Assembly (NCBI GenBank): GCA_937891165.1
Contig: CALAEX010000190.1
Location: 1-34,570, forward strand
Length of the DNA stretch: 34,570 nucleotides
Source: an uncultured Lachnospiraceae bacterium
GTDB lineage: Bacteria; Bacillota; Clostridia; Lachnospirales; Lachnospiraceae
Direction of reading: 5' to 3'
Shown here: positions 16,303-22,314 of the stretch, in pieces
Numbering within the stretch: the stretch's first letter is position 1
Layout: each line of letters opens with the position of its first letter
Translations under genes and position numbers: made by a program
Notes under the pieces: generated by a model
Told to the model about the DNA's origin: nothing
The model's input: the letters and a program-made list of their open reading frames with translations, nothing else
The model's database searches: none

Positions 16303-16827
16303 ATGTGTGAAAAAGATTTAAACTTTGAGAATATGACATTAGAAGTACCAGCGGAAGAAGTAGAGGAAGATTTAGGCTACTTAGATTTGAGCGGAGCTGA
16401 GGAGGAATATAAACGAGAAGAGATTGAGAAACAAGCCACACCTTTGATTCAGGAAAAAGTAAATGAGGCGATGGCATCTCAGGTTACCAGATTAAAACGT
16501 GAAGCAGCCGAGCTTATTATGGAGAAAGATAATGCAACTATTGAGGCTATCAAAGAAGAGCATAGAAAGTTAGAGAAAAAGCGAGCTAGACGTAAAATAC
16601 TTAATACTATCAAGTCCGGCATATTTGCCCTTATTTTTTTCGGAGGAATATTCGTAGTATGCACCAATAATCAGATTAAGCCTTTGCTGAAAACTGTATT
16701 TGGTGGCTTAGCTGAATTTGTTTCTGATGTGATAAGTGATGAAGAGACCAGCAGTAATGAGCTGGTTGAAAGTATTGGTAAGGCTTTGAACGATGCCAAT
16801 ACGAAAGTGGTTTATGTAGAAGAATAG
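16303..16827 (+). CDS. Coiled-coil protein with one transmembrane segment, unknown
   Basis: 174 aa; ATG preceded by GGGGGTAGGA, where the GGGGTA motif overlaps the ribosome site. The acidic N-terminus is followed by a long charged helix (residues about 40-100) typical of a coiled coil, then R-R-K-I-L-N and one hydrophobic helix (about 104-124), and a short acidic tail. The layout recalls the proteins at 28565 and 28911. No function assigned. Confidence 0.7.
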   Translation: MCEKDLNFENMTLEVPAEEVEEDLGYLDLSGAEEEYKREEIEKQATPLIQEKVNEAMASQVTRLKREAAELIMEKDNATIEAIKEEHRKLEKKRARRKILNTIKSGIFALIFFGGIFVVCTNNQIKPLLKTVFGGLAEFVSDVISDEETSSNELVESIGKALNDANTKVVYVEE

Positions 16828-16855
16828 AGTATGAGAGGGTGCTTGTAGGAGGGCA

Positions 16856-17099
16856 ATTTAAAAGTTGGTAAATTTCTTGGCTTATTGAGGTATTGCGATA
16901 GACTGTGTAAGTGTATTAGAGGATGTTAACAGGAAAGCGATTTAAAAGTTGGTAAATTTCTTGGCTTATTGGGGTATTGCGATAGACTGTGTAAGTGTAT
17001 TAGGAAATATATTGGTAAAATAGAATGGCTTATGGGGTATTGCGATAGGCTTTGAAGTATTCCAGAGACTGTCGGGAATTTGGGTACTACGATAGGCTT
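16856..17099 (+). repeat. Tandem repeat array carrying GGGGTATTGCGATAG
   Basis: Two 64-bp copies with 84-bp period and one mismatch (16856-16919 and 16940-17003). Two shorter degenerate units follow: GGCTTATGGGGTATTGCGATAGGCT near 17027-17051 in part, and GGGTACTACGATAGGCTTG near 17081-17099. The core is GGGGTATTGCGATAG plus CTNTG. Related singles occur at 5314, 5801 and about 14857. No gene is present. The array may be a protein-binding cluster or a duplicated RNA element upstream of the 17226 operon. Confidence 0.8.
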
Positions 17100-17122
17100 G
17101 TAAAAAGTATTTTATGTTCTAA

Positions 17123-17130
17123 GGGGTATC
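17123..17130 (+). promoter_or_regulatory. GGGGTATC site before the 17226 gene
   Basis: A clean octamer after the repeat array, followed by an ATTTTCC/GGAAAAT hairpin (about 17145-17161). One example of the window-wide motif. Confidence 0.5.
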
Positions 17131-17225
17131 ATAAAAAACCTCTATTTTCCTTGGAAAATAAGGACTTGAATAACTGCCTAAGACAGAGTTAACATACACC
17201 AACAAAATATTTGGAGGTGATGTTA

Positions 17226-17420
17226 ATGGATGAATTTTTAGCTGATTTACGGGAAATATACAAGGATAATCCTTATTTCCTAATGATGATGTTCTCGATA
17301 TGGACGCTTAATGATTTGAGTATCATTTCTGATGAAGAAATGGCTCGTATTTTTAGAGAATTAGCTGACCATACAGATGAACTTAAGGAACACTATATAC
17401 GCCGTAGAGACCAAGAATAA
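17226..17420 (+). CDS. Small acidic helical protein, unknown
   Basis: 64 aa. The ATG at 17226 lies eight bases after GGAGG; an earlier TTG in frame falls inside that site. Helical, with F-L-M-M-M-F-S-I-W in the middle and a charged E-L-K-E-H-Y-I-R-R-R-D end. No family recognised. Confidence 0.65.
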   Translation: MDEFLADLREIYKDNPYFLMMMFSIWTLNDLSIISDEEMARIFRELADHTDELKEHYIRRRDQE

Positions 17421-17521
17421 TTTGGGGAACCGAATAATTCCATATTCAGAGCTATTGAACGGTTTTTAAGTGAGAGTTAAACTATATAATGACTAAAAAC
17501 TATCAAAATAGGAGGTATTGT

Positions 17522-17797
17522 ATGTTTAGCGTACTTAGTTATCAAACTATTCAAAGTGCTGAAGAATTCAAAAATCAATTCGTTATGGTTGAGGTTGTAG
17601 CCAGAGCTGAAAATGGTCATGCTACCAAATTTAGACTTTTGGGAACAACCAAACTCAAAGAAGTAGCATTTTCATCGGTTGAAAAATTTATTGAGGAAGG
17701 CAAACAAGCTCTTGTCATTCCTGTATTCGATGAAGATGTAGAACTTACTCCGGCAGAAACAAGTTCATTCTTTCGCATGTTCTATGGGGTATCCTGA
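17522..17797 (+). CDS. Small protein, unknown
   Basis: 91 aa; ATG seven bases after AGGAGG. Mixed alpha/beta with V-M-V-E-V-V-A-R-A and L-V-I-P-V-F-D-E-D-V-E-L-T-P-A-E. GGGGTATC makes up the last codons (G-V-S) just before the stop, and a terminator follows at once. Function unknown. Confidence 0.65.
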   Translation: MFSVLSYQTIQSAEEFKNQFVMVEVVARAENGHATKFRLLGTTKLKEVAFSSVEKFIEEGKQALVIPVFDEDVELTPAETSSFFRMFYGVS

Positions 17798-17802
17798 GTT
17801 GG

Positions 17803-17830
17803 GGCTACAAGTTTATCTTGTAGCCTTTTC
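17803..17830 (+). terminator. Terminator of the 17522 gene
   Basis: GGCTACAAG/CTTGTAGCC stem with TTTTCTC tail, a few bases after the stop codon. Confidence 0.85.
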
Positions 17831-17897
17831 TCATGCTATTTGAGGATTGCAAATATATAAATATATTCTTTGAAATAAAATTCGGAGGTATATATTT

Positions 17898-18401
17898 ATG
17901 TATAGTTTATATGAGGTAGCAAACAAATTTGGAGTTAATAAAGTAACTATAAAGAATTGGGTTTCGTCTGGATATTTAGAAATCTGTGAGTATAGTGTCT
18001 CAGGAAGACATAGGTTTGATGAAGAGTATATTAATTCTTTAGTGGACAAAATGAAAAATATGATTACTATGCAAGAAGCAGCGGAAATTATGAATGTTAG
18101 TCCAAGTTCCATCAAAGCATATATCAATAAAAGAATTCTTAATGATACCTATAAGTTACCACAAGGCAAGCTTTTAGTATCAAGAGAAGAGGTAGAACAA
18201 TTAAATAGAGATTGTGGCATTGTAGATGGTCGATTGTATACTGTCGCAGGTTTATCAAATGAATGTGGTTTGAGTCAAGTACAAATTATGCATTTGCTTG
18301 AAGGGGTAGAACCGGCACGAGTTTTACCATTTGGTCATAAATTTTATTCAGAAGATATTTTGCAGAAATTAAAGAAATTTCGCCCGTGTTTGCATTTTTA
18401 G
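17898..18401 (+). CDS. Protein with three tandem MerR/excisionase-type HTH domains
   Basis: 167 aa; ATG after CGGAGG. Three units of about 50 residues each begin with a Y/I-T/S-L/M-Q-E-A-type helix and recognition helix: 2-50 (LYEVANKFGVNKVTIKNW), 56-107 (MQEAAEIMNVSPSSIKAY) and 113-162 (VAGLSNECGLSQVQIMHL), each followed by a short wing with a hydrophobic strand. Such domains bind DNA in regulators, excisionases and plasmid proteins. Tandem copies suggest binding to a repeated or long site. It sits alone after a terminator. The target is unknown. Confidence 0.75.
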   Translation: MYSLYEVANKFGVNKVTIKNWVSSGYLEICEYSVSGRHRFDEEYINSLVDKMKNMITMQEAAEIMNVSPSSIKAYINKRILNDTYKLPQGKLLVSREEVEQLNRDCGIVDGRLYTVAGLSNECGLSQVQIMHLLEGVEPARVLPFGHKFYSEDILQKLKKFRPCLHF

Positions 18402-18439
18402 CATGGTTAGTAAAAATCTAAAAAACTTGTTTTATTTAA

Positions 18440-18662
18440 ACTATATCAGAGAGTCCAAAGAGATCCACCAGTATAAATTGGAAGAAGAGCTTTAAAGTAT
18501 TCAGATAGTATCATATGGAAGCGAGTATTTTAAAAACTGTCAGGTAAATTTTGAATGATTTAGTCTTATGAGGTTTTGTAGTTATGAAGTGAATTTTAGC
18601 GTATTGGTAAATGAAAGTAATTCAAATATGAAAGGGGTATCAGAAGGGAGCGTGAGGTGAAA
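18440..18662 (+). repeat. Dispersed intergenic element, diverged copy D
   Basis: Shares AAACTATATCAGAGAGTCC, GAAGAAGAGCTTTA and AAAAACTGTCAGGTAAATTTTGAATG, in order, with copies A, B and C, but the outer parts are lost. It forms the leader of the 18664 operon and carries GGGGTATC at 18634. Confidence 0.5.
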
Positions 18663-18663
18663 A

Positions 18664-18945
18664 GTGCTTTCAATTCATGAAGAAATAGAAGGTATAAAGG
18701 TTGATGTGGATTTTAAGGATGACATTTATGAGTTAACTGAGGATTCTACAATAGAGCCATCGTTTCTATTTAAGTTTTTAGAAAAATATTGTGAGGAACA
18801 CTGTATTCCTTATTTCTATTTTGAAAATAATGTAAAGAATATAAGACGTGAGGGCTTACTTCAAATTTGTGAAGGAAAAGAAATTATTATATTTAATAAG
18901 TCATGTTCAGATAACGAGAGAATTAAAGAAGTATTTGCAGTATAA
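18664..18945 (+). CDS. Degenerate P-loop-like small protein, first of three paralogues
   Basis: 93 aa, GTG start after GAGGTGA. D-I-Y-E-L-T, a helix with K-Y-C-E-E-H-C-I-P-Y-F-Y-F, then L-L-Q-I-C-E-G-K-E-I-I-I-F-N-K align with the two downstream proteins, but the sequence stops soon after the second strand. It is therefore the shortest member, lacking the last strand and helix. First gene of a four-gene unit ending at the 20090 terminator. Confidence 0.65.
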   Translation: MLSIHEEIEGIKVDVDFKDDIYELTEDSTIEPSFLFKFLEKYCEEHCIPYFYFENNVKNIRREGLLQICEGKEIIIFNKSCSDNERIKEVFAV

Positions 18946-18957
18946 GGAGTAATTTAA

Positions 18958-19374
18958 ATGATACATATTGATGTTCCAAATAGGGTGCCGAGCTGGCATT
19001 TAAACTTTGAAGAAGGCATTTATTTCTTAGTAGGTGCTAGAGATAAAGGTGTTTTGATTATATTGGATACCTTTTGCGATGCTAATGGTATATCCAGTAT
19101 TTTAATCGATGATACAGTATCAAGAGAAGATATTTTAAGTTCTTGCAGGGGTAAAAAAGTTGTTCTGATAGATAATGCTAATGAAATTTTGAATGAGAGT
19201 CTGTTGGATAAAATCTCTAGTTTAGAAGGGGTAAAAATCATTATTGCGTCATTTAACCAGTTCTATTATTCAGAACGAGAAAATGTGCAATATAAGTATC
19301 TGGTGGATACTCCAGAGTTAATAACAACGTATGATATAAATGTGAGAGTAGGTGTAAAAAATGACTCCATATAA
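18958..19374 (+). CDS. Degenerate P-loop-like protein, second paralogue
   Basis: 138 aa; AAGGAG before ATG. Order of elements: GIYFLVG strand, helix, S-S-I-L-I-D-D strand, G-K-K-V-V-L-I-D-N-A-N-E-I-L (Walker B-like), V-K-I-I-I-A-S-F (sensor-like strand), then a conserved tail. The loop after the first strand (VGARDKGVLII) lacks the GK[ST] of Walker A, so ATP hydrolysis is unlikely. Aligns along its length with the 19361 protein. Overlaps the next gene by 14 bp. Confidence 0.7.
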   Translation: MIHIDVPNRVPSWHLNFEEGIYFLVGARDKGVLIILDTFCDANGISSILIDDTVSREDILSSCRGKKVVLIDNANEILNESLLDKISSLEGVKIIIASFNQFYYSERENVQYKYLVDTPELITTYDINVRVGVKNDSI

Positions 19375-19762
19375 AGAAATTATTGAATCGCAATTTGGAG
19401 AAGGCATCTATATTTTGTTAGGTGGGTTAGTAAATGAGGTTGCAGCAAAACTTATTGAGTTGGATGTTTATGCTGAAAAAGCTGATATTCCATGTTTTCT
19501 TTATAATATAGAAAATCATACTTTTTCGTTGGAGGAAGTTTATAAATCTTTTGAGGGTAAAGAGATTATTTTGTATGATGATTTGTTTCGATTATTTAAT
19601 GAGGAAATGTTAGATAAAATGGTTGAGTCAGGTGCTAAGACTATTATCATAGCTTTAAGAGACTTCCAGAAATTTGAAAGACATAAAGTAGAATACAGAT
19701 ATGTTGTGATAGAGAGTAGGGATAGCATCAAGACGTACAAAATACCTAATTTAGGAGAGTAA
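19361..19762 (+). CDS. Degenerate P-loop-like protein, third paralogue
   Basis: 133 aa. GIYILLG, then P-C-F-L-Y-N-I, G-K-E-I-I-L-Y-D-D-L-F-R-L, T-I-I-I-A-L-R-D-F and Y-R-Y-V-V-I-E-S correspond strand by strand to the 18958 protein. Walker A residues are again missing and the Walker B-like strand ends in D-D. The three genes look like a local duplication; the products could form a hetero-oligomer. Function unknown. Confidence 0.7.
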   Translation: MTPYKEIIESQFGEGIYILLGGLVNEVAAKLIELDVYAEKADIPCFLYNIENHTFSLEEVYKSFEGKEIILYDDLFRLFNEEMLDKMVESGAKTIIIALRDFQKFERHKVEYRYVVIESRDSIKTYKIPNLGE

Positions 19763-19764
19763 GT

Positions 19765-20019
19765 ATGCTAAGTGAAAAGCAAATAAATAATTATTTAGAA
19801 AAGTATTGGGATTCTAATTATTCTGCTTATACATCTGAGGCAGAGTGGTATGGAGGGGATGTTCCAAAAAATGTGTGGATATGTGATATTCCATCGCAGA
19901 TGAAAACAGTACGATTAACGCTTGATTTAATAACCAATCAAATCTTGGTAGAAGAACGTAAAATTCTTAAGTATAATAGCTTACATTCAATTTATGGTGA
20001 ATGGGTTACGATACAGTAA
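19765..20019 (+). CDS. Small soluble protein, unknown
   Basis: 84 aa; starts two bases after the previous stop, with GGAGAG upstream. Trp- and Tyr-rich (KYWDSNYSAYTSEAEWYGG). Last gene of the 18664-20019 unit. No family recognised. Confidence 0.65.
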   Translation: MLSEKQINNYLEKYWDSNYSAYTSEAEWYGGDVPKNVWICDIPSQMKTVRLTLDLITNQILVEERKILKYNSLHSIYGEWVTIQ

Positions 20020-20089
20020 TATTTTATCCGCAATATAATATTGCTGTAATAGAAGCATCCTTAAAATTTAATATTGGTATCGTTAGGAA

Positions 20090-20131
20090 AGGCTTGTGTT
20101 CTGTAGGAAGAATGCAGGTCTTTTCTTTTTG
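20090..20131 (+). terminator. Terminator of the 18664-20019 operon
   Basis: AGGCTTGTGTTCT (20090-20102) pairs, with wobbles, to AGAATGCAGGTCT (20109-20121), followed by a T-rich tail; GGGGTATC at 20137. Confidence 0.75.
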
Positions 20132-20137
20132 TCTGTG

Positions 20138-20396
20138 GGGTATCAGAAATAATTTACTGTCTTAATTTCATGCATTCGATAAATCAAATTTTACTTTTTT
20201 AGGTCTTTTTCAGCCACCTGATATAAAAATATTTCTTTTATAAAAATTTCTCGGTGAAATTTTTATACCGCTTGCAAAAATTTCAACTTCATAAATCATT
20301 TTTTACTTTTTTAGACGATTTTGACGGAGCTGAGAGAAAGATATTTTGGTTATAAAAACATCGGGAAAGTATTTTTTATTTAAGGAGGCATTTAAT
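20138..20396 (+). other. Leader of the HNH gene
   Basis: AT-rich leader without a gene. It holds ACCTGATATAAAAATATTTC (from about 20217), which resembles ACCTGATATGAATTTATATC (from about 25937) upstream of the other HNH gene. It also has an inverted repeat AAAAATTTC/GAAATTTTT (about 20244-20263) and two copies of TTTTACTTTTTTAG (about 20190 and 20302). Possible regulatory element. Confidence 0.45.
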
Positions 20397-21173
20397 ATGG
20401 CAGTACAGAAAATTGAACGTTATGTTCAGAAAGATGGCACAAGAATTTTGAAAGTGGTTTTAAAACCACAAAAAAATAATCCAGAGGGTGGTTACTTTTA
20501 TGTAGACGAACAGTTTGAACCTTTAGTTAACAAGTATTCTTGGTATCTTGATAAAAAAGGTTATATTAGGGTGGATCCCACAATTAATGGTAAGCGAAAA
20601 GCAGTATTCCTTCATCGTGAAATCATGGGTGAAGTTACTGGTGAGTATCCCAAATATGTGGATCATTGCGATGGAGTTGGGATTGATTGTACTTTACAAA
20701 ATCTTAATATAGTTACAAATGCCCAAAATAGACGAAATGCACCTAAGTGTGGTTACTATATAAATAAGTATTATAAAAATGGCGGAGCTGAATATCGTGT
20801 AAATTGTTGGTTAGGTGCAGAACAAAAATCTCAATCTACTAACAGTGAAGATTTAGCTTGCCAGAAGCAGTATTTATTAGAACTACAAATGTTCCCAGAT
20901 TACAATTACAGTTTCTTTGCTGACCGAAGAAATGATTTAGACATTTTAGATTTAGAGAGAACTGGCAAGATAAGTGACGAAGAAGCTACACGTTTACACG
21001 TTATGAGATATGCTCAGAGCAACGCTTGGTATGTAATTAGATATAACTTATATGATTATTTCAAACAGCATGGAGTTCCAATTCCAGCGTATGAGACAAA
21101 TTATTATGGCATCATGGTAAATCCAAAAACTGGTGAGTTTTTAAACCCATTTTGGAGTAAAGAAAATAATTAA
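20397..21173 (+). CDS. HNH endonuclease, phage/homing type
   Basis: 258 aa from ATG 20397, seven bases after AAGGAGG; the longer frame from 20346 lacks a site. F-L-H-R-E-I-M-G ... Y-V-D-H-C-D-G ... N-L-N-I-V-T-N-A-Q-N-R-R-N is the HNH_3-type core seen in phage and homing endonucleases: H of LHRE, D-H pair, and N-x-Q-N. A strand-rich N-terminus holds K-Y-S-W-Y-L-D. The C-terminal 100 residues are unassigned. It may nick DNA for homing or serve another nuclease role. Confidence 0.85.
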   Translation: MAVQKIERYVQKDGTRILKVVLKPQKNNPEGGYFYVDEQFEPLVNKYSWYLDKKGYIRVDPTINGKRKAVFLHREIMGEVTGEYPKYVDHCDGVGIDCTLQNLNIVTNAQNRRNAPKCGYYINKYYKNGGAEYRVNCWLGAEQKSQSTNSEDLACQKQYLLELQMFPDYNYSFFADRRNDLDILDLERTGKISDEEATRLHVMRYAQSNAWYVIRYNLYDYFKQHGVPIPAYETNYYGIMVNPKTGEFLNPFWSKENN

Positions 21174-21189
21174 GAAAGAAGGTATAAAG

Positions 21190-21369
21190 ATGATGAAAGA
21201 ATTTTTAACAAGTAAAGAAGTAGCTGAGGTCTTTGGGGTGTCTGCAGGAACCATTTCTGCATGGAAGAGAAAAGAGATTATTATTCCAGATGCAAAAACT
21301 CCAGGGGGTATTCCACTTTATAGCAGAAAACAAGTAGAAGAACTCAAAGTAAAGTGTTATGGGAGTTAA
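21190..21369 (+). CDS. 59-aa MerR/excisionase-like HTH protein
   Basis: AAGG before ATG 21190. TSKEVAEVFGVSAGTISAWK is a clear helix-turn-helix with a short wing (GGIPLYSRKQVEEL). Fits small excisionase or regulator proteins. It follows the HNH gene by 16 bp and precedes the surface module, which it may regulate. Confidence 0.75.
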   Translation: MMKEFLTSKEVAEVFGVSAGTISAWKRKEIIIPDAKTPGGIPLYSRKQVEELKVKCYGS

Positions 21370-21420
21370 TAATTAAAAATTGAATATTGATTGAGGGTAA
21401 TATGTGAAAGAGAGGGTTAA

Positions 21421-21672
21421 ATGATGATTCGAGGGAGAAAAGTTGTTGATGCTATAATAATTGTTTTACTAATTAATTTTGTAGTGTTAACAATTACATA
21501 TATTTGGCTTATTCGTGATATGCCAAGGATTTATGCGTTAGTTCCACCACAAGTATTAAAGGTAAGTGTAGCTGACGAAAAAATTGAGAAGCCCCAAAAA
21601 GGCTTCGTAATAGTAAATGATAATGGCACCGCATCATTCGTGCCGTATTATGTAGAAGGTATTATAGTTTAG
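21421..21672 (+). CDS. Small single-pass membrane protein
   Basis: 83 aa; ATG after GAGAGGG. Basic start (MMIRGRK), one hydrophobic helix (residues about 8-31), then about 50 extracytoplasmic residues. First membrane protein of the 21421-25311 surface module; the minus-strand module has no equivalent. Confidence 0.65.
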   Translation: MMIRGRKVVDAIIIVLLINFVVLTITYIWLIRDMPRIYALVPPQVLKVSVADEKIEKPQKGFVIVNDNGTASFVPYYVEGIIV

Positions 21673-21692
21673 GAAAGGTAGGATTTTAAATT

Positions 21693-22286
21693 ATGAAGAA
21701 GAATTTATTATTTGCAATTTTAGGTATTGGTATTATAGGTGTTTGTTTCTCATTGATTATGTTTAGAGGTGGAGATACAACTGTCATTGAAGAACCAGCT
21801 ATAACTATTGAGCAGGTTATTGAAGAAGAGGTAGTAGATATAAATGATGTTCAGCCCGATACAGAACTTGATATTGAAATCGAAGAAGTAGTGGAAAATG
21901 AAGTGATTTCCGAGTCTGAAGGGGTATCAGAGGAACAAGCTAGTTCTATTGTTGAACCCGAAGCTCCGGTTGAAAGTATCGTAGAGCCTACAGAGCAGAT
22001 TGAAGAAGTAGAAGCTACTGAGACAGTTGAAGAAACAGACTCAGTGGAAACTCCAGCAGTTGTTGAGTCAACTCCAGTTGAAGCTCCAACTCAGGAACCA
22101 ATTCAGGAACAGTCTAAGCCGGTAGAGTCCACCGAAGTACAACCTGTCGTTAGTGCAGATGTTGGAAGAAGTGAGTTACAGCAAAATACACTTGCAGAAT
22201 TAGACGCTATTTTTGGAGGAAGCAATACAGCTCAAGCTTCGCCGTCTACTAACTATCAGACTAACTTAGGGTTGGAGTGGGAGTAG
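21693..22286 (+). CDS. Single-pass membrane protein with acidic stalk (tether), copy 2
   Basis: 197 aa; AGGAAAGGTAGGA before ATG. One helix (residues 4-25), then about 150 residues rich in Glu, Val, Thr and Pro, then ESTEVQPVV, E-L-D-A-I-F-G-G and the ending L-G-L-E-W-E. It shares architecture, ESTEVQPV and the D-A-[LI]-F/WE ending with the 13880 protein although the stalk has diverged. The next gene encodes the large secreted protein, as in the minus-strand module. Probably an extracellular spacer presenting a docking end, which is inference. Confidence 0.75.
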   Translation: MKKNLLFAILGIGIIGVCFSLIMFRGGDTTVIEEPAITIEQVIEEEVVDINDVQPDTELDIEIEEVVENEVISESEGVSEEQASSIVEPEAPVESIVEPTEQIEEVEATETVEETDSVETPAVVESTPVEAPTQEPIQEQSKPVESTEVQPVVSADVGRSELQQNTLAELDAIFGGSNTAQASPSTNYQTNLGLEWE

Positions 22287-22314
22287 AAATTGTTAGTTAA
22301 GGGGGGAATTCTTT

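Noticed and set aside
16959..17018. Possible hydrophobic 20-odd residue peptide starting at TTG inside the repeat array
   Set aside because: The sister repeat copy has an early stop in the same frame and the ribosome site is weak; the repeat is better explained as non-coding.
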